Below are positions 34,857-41,748 of a DNA stretch of 64,000 nucleotides, piece after piece; within the stretch, counting starts at the first letter, position 1; every line of letters starts with the position of its first letter. The translations under genes were made by a program, and so were the position numbers. The notes under the pieces are model-generated. The model was not told where the DNA came from. It did not search any database and was given only the letters and a program-made list of their open reading frames with translations. Source of the DNA: Acidobacteriota bacterium (lineage in GTDB: Bacteria; Acidobacteriota; Blastocatellia; Pyrinomonadales; Pyrinomonadaceae). The stretch lies in contig JAFAZX010000032.1 of assembly GCA_019239425.1 (NCBI GenBank), positions 1-64,000 of the forward strand, given 5' to 3'.

Positions 34857-34924
34857 ACCACAGAGACACAGAGGCACGGCCCGGGGCCTAATCGCTCCCG
34901 GCTGTGCCTCTGTGTCTCTGTGGT
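34857..34924. repeat. Palindromic repeat, family A copy 6
   Basis: Family A arms around a short CCCGGGGCCTAATCGCTCCC centre, between the DUF4214 gene and ribBA. The 140 bases between it and the ribBA start show no riboswitch-like element. Confidence 0.95.
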
Positions 34925-34939
34925 GAAATCTGTCTTCCT

Positions 34940-36487
34940 CTACTGCGGGCCGAAGCGCTTGCGGTACTCGTCCGAAGAGAGGAAGGCTTTGACCATCTCG
35001 GCCTGGATGAAGTCGCCGCGGAAGAAGTTGAGCTTACTCAGCCAGAAGTTGTAGCCGTCGAGGGTCGAGTCCGGCCCCTCGTTCGGGTTGCGCCTGAGGT
35101 AGCCGAAGTACTCCATCAGCACGAAGGCGCGGTTGAACTCCTGTTTCGTGAACTCCGCGTTCAGGGCCATCTGGCGCAGGACGGAGGCGCGCGTCTCGGT
35201 GCCGCCGGAGAGGCCCGCGATGAACTGCTCGCGCTCGGAGAAGGTCAGCGCGCCCGGCTCCGTCTCGCGGAAGGGGTGCGAGATGTTGTTGTTGAGCGCG
35301 TCCACGTACTGCGCCGCGGTCATCGCCTCGGGGTAGCGCTCCTTAAACTCCGGGCGCTCGACGAACTCCTCGGCGAAGCGCCGCTGGTTCTCTTCGAGCT
35401 GCGCCTCCCAGCCCGCGCGCCCCACCACGACGCCCGCGGCCGTCCTGCGCGTGTCGGCGAAGAACTCCGCCATGCGAGGCATCTGCCCCGTCGCGGCCTT
35501 GTGCATGAGGTAGACGTAGAAGCCCGTCCGCTGGAACTCGATGGAGAGGAAGAACGCGGCCGAAACGTTGACGCGCTTCACGTCGAGGCAGGGCGAGGGG
35601 CTGAAGGGGCAGTTCCTGACGACGTCTTCGTACCAGAAGGTGAGCCCTTCGGCGTCCGGCTCGCGCCCGAGGAAATCGACGTAGTGCTGTCGGACGAAGA
35701 AGGCCGCGTCGTCGAGCGGGTGCATCGAGGCGGGCCGCGCCTGCCCCGCGGGCGTGAACGGGCGGCTCGTCTTGCGCGCGCCGTCCGAGAACTCGGCCGT
35801 GACGGTGAAGGTCTCGTCGGCGGGCAGCGTGCCGAGCGAGAAGACGCGCGCCTCCCCCTTGTGCGCGAGCGCCGAGGCGCGCCCCGTCCAGCGCTCCAGC
35901 TTCACGCGCGAGACGAGGTCGTTGCCCGCGCGCACCGGCTCCTTCCACTCGACGACGCGGTAGCCGTCGTCCGGGAAATTGACGCCGACGCTCGCGAACG
36001 TCACCCCGCCCACCGTCCAGACGGCGAAGGTGGTGTCGTCCGGGAGCGAAGCCTCCTCCCAGTGCTCGACGACCTGGCTCGGGTCGAAGGCGACGCCGCG
36101 GACGTTGTGGCCGCGCGACTTGACGGTGAACGTGTAAGCGCCCGGCGCGAGCGCGCCGAGGTCGAAGAAGTACTCTTTATAGACGAGCGCCTGCGTCGTG
36201 ACGCCCGTCCAACGGTCGACGACGAAATCGACGGAGAGGTCGTTGCCCTGGCGCGTCACGTCGCCGACGCCGGCGACGCGGTAGCCGCCGTCGTTGAAGG
36301 TGAGGTTGACGCGCGCGAACGTGTGGTCGCCGGAAGTCCAGACGCGCACGGCCGTCATGTCCGCGCGCAGGATGAAAGGCTCGAACGTCTCCGTCTGCGC
36401 GCGCGCGGGCGGTGCGGCGAAGGCTGACAACAGCGCGGCGAGGAGTGCGGTCTGGCGGATGAGTGTGAAGCGAGGGACGAACTTCAT
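34940..36487 (-). CDS. Secreted DUF4214 domain protein
   Basis: A 515-residue exported protein with a signal peptide ending APPARAQ. Residues 35-245 contain two similar beta-sandwich halves (each with the pattern F..V.......DDGYRV....R.GNDL). Residues 255-515 are all-helical with F-V-R-Q-H-Y-V-D-F-L-G-R-E-P-D-A-E-G-L-T-F-W near 263-284 and a second YFGYLRRNPNEGPD near 460. This is the DUF4214 signature, often attached to surface proteins and common in Blastocatellia-type genomes. Function unknown. GGGAG lies before the ATG. It stands between ribE and ribBA on the same strand. Confidence 0.85.
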   Translation of the reverse strand: MKFVPRFTLIRQTALLAALLSAFAAPPARAQTETFEPFILRADMTAVRVWTSGDHTFARVNLTFNDGGYRVAGVGDVTRQGNDLSVDFVVDRWTGVTTQALVYKEYFFDLGALAPGAYTFTVKSRGHNVRGVAFDPSQVVEHWEEASLPDDTTFAVWTVGGVTFASVGVNFPDDGYRVVEWKEPVRAGNDLVSRVKLERWTGRASALAHKGEARVFSLGTLPADETFTVTAEFSDGARKTSRPFTPAGQARPASMHPLDDAAFFVRQHYVDFLGREPDAEGLTFWYEDVVRNCPFSPSPCLDVKRVNVSAAFFLSIEFQRTGFYVYLMHKAATGQMPRMAEFFADTRRTAAGVVVGRAGWEAQLEENQRRFAEEFVERPEFKERYPEAMTAAQYVDALNNNISHPFRETEPGALTFSEREQFIAGLSGGTETRASVLRQMALNAEFTKQEFNRAFVLMEYFGYLRRNPNEGPDSTLDGYNFWLSKLNFFRGDFIQAEMVKAFLSSDEYRKRFGPQ

Positions 36488-36570
36488 CAGGAATGCTCCC
36501 TTCGGGATCGGAATTACTCTTCACCCCGAAGACGCCGCCGCGGGCCGAGAACCCACGGACATTTTCCCGG

Positions 36571-37224
36571 CTACCTGTACCCCAACTCGGACAGGCGCTC
36601 AAGGGTGAGTCCCGACTGCGTCTCGCCCTGGCGCGCGCCGAACCGTAGGATGCGCTCGACGTACTTGGCGATGATGTCCGCTTCGAGGTTGACGGCGTCG
36701 CCGGGGCGCAAGTGTGAGAGGTTCGTCACGGCCCAGGTCTTCGGGATGACGGCGACCTCGAAGTGGTCTTCGGCGAGCGCGGCGACGGTGAGGCTGATGC
36801 CCTCGACCGCGACCGAGCCTTTGAAGACGAGGTAGCGCGCGAACTCCGGAGGGAAGCCGACGCGCACCGTCCAGGAGCCGCCGTGCTCCTCGGCCGAGAG
36901 GAAGCGCCCGCGCGCGTCCACGTGCCCCTGCACGATGTGCCCGCCGAGCCGCGTCGAGGGCGTCACGGCCCTTTCGAGGTTGACCGCGGAGCCGGCGCGC
37001 AAGGTGCCGAGCGTCGAGCGCTGCAAAGTCTCGCGCGAGCCGTCGGCCGCGAACGAGTCGCGCCGCACTTCGAGCGCCGTCAGGCAGACGCCGTTGACGG
37101 CAATCGAGTCGCCCTCGGCCGTCCCTTCGGTCACGACGCGCGCCTCCACCGTCATCCGCACGCCCTCGCCCCGCCGCTCCAGAGAGCGCACGCGCCCCAG
37201 TTCTTCAATGATGCCAGTGAACAT
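36571..37224 (-). CDS. ribE: Riboflavin synthase, alpha chain
   Basis: A 217-residue protein with two lumazine-binding repeats. It begins M-F-T-G-I-I-E-E-L-G, with NGVCLTAL near 44 and GGHIVQGHVD near 94, then KGSVAVEGISLTV near 135. It joins two lumazine molecules to give riboflavin. Its ATG lies five bases after the stop of the PIN-like gene and has no ribosome binding site of its own, so translation is probably coupled. A second, diverged copy of its first 13 codons lies 990 bases upstream (38171-38215). Its first ten codons use GAA/ACT-type codons unlike the rest of the gene. Confidence 0.95.
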   Translation of the reverse strand: MFTGIIEELGRVRSLERRGEGVRMTVEARVVTEGTAEGDSIAVNGVCLTALEVRRDSFAADGSRETLQRSTLGTLRAGSAVNLERAVTPSTRLGGHIVQGHVDARGRFLSAEEHGGSWTVRVGFPPEFARYLVFKGSVAVEGISLTVAALAEDHFEVAVIPKTWAVTNLSHLRPGDAVNLEADIIAKYVERILRFGARQGETQSGLTLERLSELGYR

Positions 37225-38174
37225 ATGATTTACTGCTGCTGCTTCATCTTTGAGACTATTTCTACAGCATCCTGCAACGAGGACGCATTAAAACATTGGT
37301 CTGCCAATCCAACCTCTACTAAGTAATGCATAGGCTTCGTGTTCTTGATTAAATTCCACTGTGGTCTATCTACCTGAAGCAAGTCAATTTCGTTGCTATG
37401 ACTGACGAATAAATCCATGTGCTTGGCGTCACGCAAAGTGTTAGCGAGTTTTTTCCTTGTCCAAGCATCTGCTCGACCAGAAGTAACCTGCTGAGGTCTA
37501 TCTTCTGATCTAGTTACAGAATCTGTTAGCTGATTTTTTTGTTTGAGTTGTTTGATTTCATCTTCGCCTATCAAACCCAAAAGATACCCGGATATAGCTT
37601 TGAGGTCTTCCTGCGAAGGGTTATCAGGAATTTTAATGTTCTCAGGATTAGGAGTTTCAGGTAGAGATTCAGCAAGATTAGGGAAAGATTCTTTAATAAA
37701 ATCCAGAGTCCAACTAAGAAATGGGAGCAAATCATTTGCCTGTTGTAATGCAGCGGCGCGGTTTGCCTCATTTTCTTCAGGAGTAATCTGGCGATCTGAT
37801 TTTTGAACAAAGGAGGAGTGTTGACGTGCGACGATGCTCCAACTCTCAGCTTCAGTTGTCATATCATCAATGAGCTTAAAAAAACTAGACACTGCTGCCC
37901 TCGCCTGACCGGAAAGAAGAAGCAGTTGCAAATTAGAATAACTGTCTGTTCGGTAGGGTTGAAGCTGAAACATACTTACCCTTTCGACGAGAAGTTTATC
38001 TCGGTCGGTTCTGTCGCTACTGCTAATTAACTCATGCATAATCACGTTTGAGAGCACATACCTAACCTTTAGGGCATTCATATCCTCTATGATTGTTCTC
38101 GCAACTGCCTCTTCGGCTTTACAAAGCTGCACGAAAAAGTTCGTATCAAAATAAACAGTAAAAGGTCTCTTCAT
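37195..38174 (-). mobile_element. Putative single-gene AT-rich cassette in ribE
   Basis: Bounded by the two ribE 5' copies and distinct in base composition from both flanks. The downstream copy (first ten codons of ribE) appears to be cassette-borne and the upstream copy native. Boundaries are inferred; there is no recombinase inside. Confidence 0.45.
37230..38174 (-). CDS. PIN-like domain protein inserted at the ribE start
   Basis: A 314-residue protein, markedly AT-rich and with codon use unlike any neighbour. It begins M-K-R-P-F-T-V-Y-F-D-T-N-F-F-V, the first strand and metal Asp of PIN-like nucleases. HELISSSDRTDRD near 48 could supply the second acid, and L-R-D-A-K-H-M-D-L-F-V-S near 255 the last ones. 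A PIN-like fold is inference from these spacings. Its ATG overlaps the TGA of a ribE-like leader (ATGA), and its TAA lies five bases before the ribE ATG. No antitoxin, integrase or transposase accompanies it. It could be a toxin-like or RNA-cleaving enzyme acquired by transfer. Confidence 0.75.
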   Translation of the reverse strand: MKRPFTVYFDTNFFVQLCKAEEAVARTIIEDMNALKVRYVLSNVIMHELISSSDRTDRDKLLVERVSMFQLQPYRTDSYSNLQLLLLSGQARAAVSSFFKLIDDMTTEAESWSIVARQHSSFVQKSDRQITPEENEANRAAALQQANDLLPFLSWTLDFIKESFPNLAESLPETPNPENIKIPDNPSQEDLKAISGYLLGLIGEDEIKQLKQKNQLTDSVTRSEDRPQQVTSGRADAWTRKKLANTLRDAKHMDLFVSHSNEIDLLQVDRPQWNLIKNTKPMHYLVEVGLADQCFNASSLQDAVEIVSKMKQQQ

Positions 38175-38215
38175 AAATTCACCTGCCCCAACTCCTCGAT
38201 AATGCCTGCGAACAT
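38171..38215 (-). pseudogene. ribE-like 14-codon leader (5' remnant of ribE)
   Basis: ATG at 38215 with GGAGAGG four bases upstream, reading MFAGIIEELGQVNL then TGA. The first 13 codons match the start of RibE (10 of 13 residues identical), with most differences at third positions. The stop overlaps the PIN-like start as ATGA. This is best read as the displaced native 5' end of ribE, still able to load ribosomes onto the inserted gene. Confidence 0.75.
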
Positions 38216-38237
38216 AAACCTCTCCGGATAAACTGAA

Positions 38238-38267
38238 GGCCGCCCGTGACTTCACACACGGGCGGCC
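38238..38267 (-). terminator. Hairpin between the coiled-coil gene and the ribE leader
   Basis: A perfect GGCCGCCCGTG stem with its complement and an eight-base loop, just after the stop of the coiled-coil gene. The T tract on the minus strand is weak (TTCAGTTT). Confidence 0.6.
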
Positions 38268-38288
38268 CCGATGGAAACTCAACAGCCG

Positions 38289-38672
38289 CTAACTTGTGGA
38301 CTGCGACTCAAGCTTCTCAACGCGCTCTTTCAGCGCCTCAACCCGTCCTCTCGTTTCACGCTGGTCAATACGTATGCGCAGATTGTCCTCGTGCAACAGC
38401 TCGACGCCGTGGCGGAGTTCCTTGACCTCCTTCTCTATGCCATCCAGGCGAGCCTCAATTCCGTCAAGCCGCGCCTGCACTGCTTCCCAGAGCGGTCGCG
38501 TTTCGCGCAGGCGCGTGTCTACCTTCTCTTCAAGCGTGGTTAGTCGCCCGTCGAGCGCGTCAACTTTGGTTTCGAGTCTATCCATTCGCCCGTCCAGCGA
38601 GTCGAAGCGTGCGAAGACTCTTTCTTCGAAGGAGCGGGAGTCCGGCATCTCTTGTGTGGGATTATCGCTCAT
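38289..38672 (-). CDS. Short coiled-coil protein
   Basis: A 127-residue protein from the ATG at 38672, which has AGAGGA upstream. After 15 polar residues, the whole chain is heptad coiled coil with repeats such as DSLDGRMDRLETKVDALDGR and LDGIEARLDGIEKEVKEL. No other domain is present. The fold suggests a trimeric or dimeric rod, and its partner is unknown. It sits 48 bases past the cmk stop on the same strand. Its GC content fits the host, unlike the PIN-like gene beyond it. Confidence 0.75.
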   Translation of the reverse strand: MSDNPTQEMPDSRSFEERVFARFDSLDGRMDRLETKVDALDGRLTTLEEKVDTRLRETRPLWEAVQARLDGIEARLDGIEKEVKELRHGVELLHEDNLRIRIDQRETRGRVEALKERVEKLESQSTS

Positions 38673-38719
38673 CGGCGTTTTCCTCTGGCGGTGATTATGG
38701 AGCCAGTCCGTAGGAAGGC

Positions 38720-39427
38720 TCAAGCCTCTGCCTCACCCCTTTGGGAACCGCCGGGCTGTCGGTCACGAACGGTTCGGAGCATTCTCTCGAAGACCTCTTC
38801 GACGGAGAGTTCGGTCGTGTCGATGACGACGGCGTCGTCCGCGATGGCCAGCGGCGAATCGGCGCGCGTGGCGTCGCGGAGGTCGCGCTCGTTGATGTCG
38901 GCGAGCGTGGCCTCGAAGTCGCTCGCCGCGTCGCGCACGCTCTCCTCGTCGAAGCGGCGGCGCGCGCGCGCCTCGGGCGCGGCCGTCAGGAAGAACTTCA
39001 CGTCGGCCGAGGGGAAGACGACCGTGCCGATGTCGCGCCCGTCGAGCACACAGCCCGCGCCCGCCTCGCCCATCTCGCGCTGCCGGCGCACGAGCTCGCG
39101 CCGCACGCCGGGCACGGCCGAGACGACCGAAGCCCCGCGCCCCGCCGCCTCGCCCCGTATCTCTTCGGACACGTCGCGCTCGTCGAGGAAGACGCGCAGA
39201 GAGTCCGGGTCGCCTTCGAGCCTGATGCGCGCGTGGTGCGCGACGCACGTCAGCCTCTCCGCGTCCGAATCCTTCACGCCCTCCGCGGCCGCGGCCAGAG
39301 CGACGGCGCGGTACATCGCGCCCGTGTCGATGTAGAGCAGGCCCAGCTCGCGCGCGAGCCTGCGGCCCAGCGTAGACTTCCCCGCCCCGGAAGGCCCGTC
39401 GATGGCGACGATGAATGGTTTTGTCAT
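38720..39427 (-). CDS. cmk: Cytidylate kinase
   Basis: A 235-residue NMP kinase. The P-loop is G-P-S-G-A-G-K-S near 11-18, then YIDTGAMYRAVAL near 32, and the CMP-binding and lid region has LDGRDIGTVVFP near 127-138 and R-A-R-R-R-F near 152. It phosphorylates CMP and dCMP. The C-terminal 15 residues (QPGGSQRGEAEA) extend past the usual end. The ATG lies two bases after an arm-like piece of family C repeat, so the leader is repeat-derived and shows no ribosome binding site. Confidence 0.95.
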   Translation of the reverse strand: MTKPFIVAIDGPSGAGKSTLGRRLARELGLLYIDTGAMYRAVALAAAAEGVKDSDAERLTCVAHHARIRLEGDPDSLRVFLDERDVSEEIRGEAAGRGASVVSAVPGVRRELVRRQREMGEAGAGCVLDGRDIGTVVFPSADVKFFLTAAPEARARRRFDEESVRDAASDFEATLADINERDLRDATRADSPLAIADDAVVIDTTELSVEEVFERMLRTVRDRQPGGSQRGEAEA

Positions 39428-39428
39428 A

Positions 39429-39449
39429 AGTAGTCAGTAGTCAGTAGAA
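39429..39449. repeat. Solo arm of a family C-like repeat
   Basis: AGTAGTCAGTAGTCAGTAG, matching the left arm of the element at 55187, without a complementary partner nearby. It forms the leader of cmk. Confidence 0.6.
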
Positions 39450-39462
39450 GAACTAAACACTT

Positions 39463-40602
39463 TCACACGAAAGCCGCGAAGACTTCGTTCGAGAGCAGCG
39501 CGCCGGCCGGGGTGAGGCGGAGCACGTCGCCCTCTATTTCGATCAGCCCGGCCTCGTCGAAGCGCGCGAGGTCTGCGGCGTAGTCCGCGCGCACGTCGCT
39601 GTGGTAGCGGGCGCGGTGCTCGGCTAGGTCAACGCCTTTGGATAAAAGCCGGAGGCCGAGGAAGAGCGCCTCGGCGCCCGCGCCGCGCTCGTCCAGCTCC
39701 TCGCGGGAGACGACCGCGTCGCCCCTCTCTTCGATCAACTTCGAGTAGGCGCGCGCGTCGCGCTCGTTCGACCAGCGCGTGCGGCGGCCGTCGAAGGAGT
39801 GCGCCGAGTTGCCGAAGCCGTAGAAGGGCGCGCCCGTCCAGTACTTCAGATTGTGCCTCGACTCGCGGCCCGGCAGGCAGAAGTTGGAAATCTCGTACTG
39901 CTCGTAGCCGGCCGCGTGCGCGCGCTCGACCATCACGCGGTACATCTCGGCCGCGAGGTCTGGGTCGGGTACGGCGTAGCGCCCCTGACGAATCTGTTCG
40001 GCGAGCGGCGTCCCTTCGTGCACTTCGAGCAGGTAGAGCGAGAGGTGTTCGGGCCTGAGCGCGAGCGCCTCTTCCAGGTTTCGCTCCCAGCCCGCGAGCG
40101 TCTGGCGGGGGAGTCCGGCGATGAGGTCGAAGCTGATGTTGTCGAAGCCCGCGGCGCGCAGCTCCGCGAAAGTCTTGCGCGTGTCGTCGGCGGTGTGCGT
40201 GCGGCCGAGGCGCTTCAACTCCCGGTCGTCGAAGGTCTGCGCGCCGAAGCTCGCGCGGTTGACGCCCGCCCCGCGCAGCGCATGAAGGCGCTCGGGCGTG
40301 ACCGTGCCCGGGTTCATCTCAAGCGTCACCTCTGCGCCTTCGTCAACGTCGAACTTACCGCGCACGGCTTCGAGCACGCGCGCGACCTGCGCGGGCTTGA
40401 GCAGAGAGGGCGTGCCGCCGCCGAAGTAGACGGTGTCGACTTCGCGGCTCAAGCCTTGCGGGTCGAAGGACTCTATCTCGCGCGCGAGCGCGGCGACGTA
40501 GTTTGCGGCGAGCGCCTCTTCGAAGGCACCCGTGGCGAAGTCGCAGTAAGAGCAGCGCGAACGACAGAAGGGTACGTGGATGTATATTCCCGCGCGGTTC
40601 AT
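39463..40602 (-). CDS. hemW: HemW-type radical SAM protein
   Basis: A 379-residue protein from the ATG at 40602 (M-N-R-A-G-I-Y-I-H-V-P-F-C). The cluster motif is C-R-S-R-C-S-Y-C. FGGGTPSLL near 65, EMNPGTV near 105, GAQTFDDRELKRLGR near 125-139 and R-H-N-L-K-Y-W near 245 follow. The last is the HemW heme-associated HNxxYW motif that separates it from coproporphyrinogen oxidase HemN. HemW is a heme chaperone. An in-frame extension upstream of the ATG is not family-like. Confidence 0.92.
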   Translation of the reverse strand: MNRAGIYIHVPFCRSRCSYCDFATGAFEEALAANYVAALAREIESFDPQGLSREVDTVYFGGGTPSLLKPAQVARVLEAVRGKFDVDEGAEVTLEMNPGTVTPERLHALRGAGVNRASFGAQTFDDRELKRLGRTHTADDTRKTFAELRAAGFDNISFDLIAGLPRQTLAGWERNLEEALALRPEHLSLYLLEVHEGTPLAEQIRQGRYAVPDPDLAAEMYRVMVERAHAAGYEQYEISNFCLPGRESRHNLKYWTGAPFYGFGNSAHSFDGRRTRWSNERDARAYSKLIEERGDAVVSREELDERGAGAEALFLGLRLLSKGVDLAEHRARYHSDVRADYAADLARFDEAGLIEIEGDVLRLTPAGALLSNEVFAAFV

Positions 40603-40973
40603 GTTCGAAAGATGCCCGATTATAACATGCGCGCGGCGGCTCAACTTCCCGTGTGCGTTAGGCGACAGATGCGACGCGCGCCTGTATGTTTTTCGCAAGC
40701 GCCGTGTACGACTTTAAATTAGTTCGCGACAGTACCAAGTGCTTCGAGCTTTTAAGCGTTTGGCGAAAGCTGAGCAAAGGAGAAGAGTTTAATTTCTAAA
40801 ACTCACGTGTGTGGGACGCGTGCCGCCGTGGCATGTGGTTTGTTGTGTGAAGGAACAAAAGCAGAACACGACGGATGAATGCGCGGCCATTCTCAACGTC
40901 TCTTCTATTTGAAAAGCTCGCGCGTTTCATCCGATGGATAAACGACAACACCAACACTTTGGAGGAAGCGTCT
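40603..40973. other. 371-base intergenic region, divergent promoter area
   Basis: No gene recognised. It is less GC-rich than its surroundings. A weak promoter-like pair, TTCGCA at 40692 and TAAATT at 40715 (17-base spacing), faces the Gly/Ser protein. GGAGGA at 40961-40966 is that gene's ribosome binding site. The hemW promoter must also lie here. Confidence 0.3.
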
Positions 40974-41369
40974 ATGGCAGACAACATGGAAGGAACTGGC
41001 GGCGGTAGCACTGGCGGCGGCTCTTCGAGCGGCGGCGGTGGCGGCAGCAGCTCTGGCGGCGGTGGCGGCAGCTCCTCCGGCGGCGGCAGCGGCTCGGGCG
41101 GCAGCTCGGGCGGCGGCGGCAGCACCGGCGGCGGCGGCGGTTCGTCGAGCGGTTCGGGCGGCGGCGGCACGTCGGGTGGCGGTGGCGGCAGCTCGTCGGG
41201 CGGCAGCACCTCCGGTGGTGGTGGTGGCGGGAGTTCGTCCGGCGGCGGCGGTGGCGGCACCGGCGGCTCTTCCGGCGGCGGCGGCGGTTCATCCAGCGGC
41301 TCGGGCGGCGGAGGCTCTTCGAGCGGCGGCGGTGGCGGCAGCAGCTCCGGCGGCGGCGGCAACAGCTAG
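40974..41369 (+). CDS. Gly/Ser-only low-complexity protein
   Basis: A 131-residue protein with ATG at 40974 and a strong GGAGGA seven bases upstream. After the head MADNMEGT, every residue is Gly, Ser or Thr until the final Asn-Ser. The chain is blocks of G3-G6 alternating with SSS, in units of eight to ten residues. No signal peptide and no cysteine. The strong ribosome binding site and the terminator after the stop argue for a real gene. The role is unknown; a flexible linker, a phase-separating chain or a matrix component are possibilities. The antisense Pro-rich reading is only its shadow. Confidence 0.75.
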   Translation: MADNMEGTGGGSTGGGSSSGGGGGSSSGGGGGSSSGGGSGSGGSSGGGGSTGGGGGSSSGSGGGGTSGGGGGSSSGGSTSGGGGGGSSSGGGGGGTGGSSGGGGGSSSGSGGGGSSSGGGGGSSSGGGGNS

Positions 41370-41393
41370 AGACATCATTAACCACTAAAGCAA

Positions 41394-41432
41394 GAGGCGC
41401 GCGGGCCATCGCTCGCGCGCCTCAGTTTATTT
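41394..41432 (+). terminator. Rho-independent terminator after the Gly/Ser gene
   Basis: A perfect GAGGCGCGCG stem with its complement, a ten-base loop and AGTTTATTT after it. Confidence 0.85.
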
Positions 41433-41435
41433 GGG

Positions 41436-41746
41436 AGTAGGCAGTAGGCAGTAGGCAGTTAAGAGTGCCGTTGCTGATACCGCCTTGCGAGATGGAATAA
41501 GCCCCTCGTCGCTGGGAGCGCGGGCATCCCTGCCCGCAAGCGTGCTTTCGCGCGCTGACCGTCTCGCGTCTTACCTCACCGTTGAGACATCAAGTCTCCC
41601 TGCCTTCGCGCTCTCGCGCTCATGCGGGCAGGGATGCCCGCGCTCCCAGCTTTAAGCAGCCTTATTTCAATCTGCAAGTCGGTATGAGAACCTTGAATTA
41701 ACCTTACAACGTTCTTAACGCGGAGCGACTGCCTACTGCCTACTGC
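41436..41746. repeat. Palindromic repeat, family C copy 3 (host of a family D copy)
   Basis: Outer arms of AGTAGGCAGTAGGCAG units and complement enclose a complete family D element (41476-41685). The sequence ACGCGGAGCGACTGCC before the right arm also occurs in the copy at 28177. It ends three bases before the M19 stop codon. Confidence 0.92.
41476..41685. repeat. Palindromic repeat, family D copy 3 (nested)
   Basis: Outer ATACCG...CGGTAT flanks, inner GCTGGGAGCGCGGGCATCCC and complement. The same architecture as the copy at 8219. Confidence 0.92.
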
Positions 41747-41748
41747 TC

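Noticed and set aside
34713..34860. FMN riboswitch upstream of ribBA
   Set aside because: I looked for the conserved RFN boxes (AGGGTGAAATTC, ACCGGCGGTA, GCCCGCGAGC) and did not find them in order.
37230..38174. A toxin-antitoxin pair at the PIN-like gene
   Set aside because: No second small gene of antitoxin type overlaps or adjoins it. The neighbouring short frame is a ribE remnant and the next gene is a coiled-coil protein of host-like composition separated by a terminator hairpin.
40796..41362. Pro-rich minus-strand frame opposite the Gly/Ser gene
   Set aside because: Poly-Pro is simply the complement of the Gly codons; the plus strand has the ribosome binding site and terminator.
40974..41369. 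Possible CRISPR-like array of short repeats
   Set aside because: The period follows codons of Gly and Ser, units are not constant, and there are no unique spacers.
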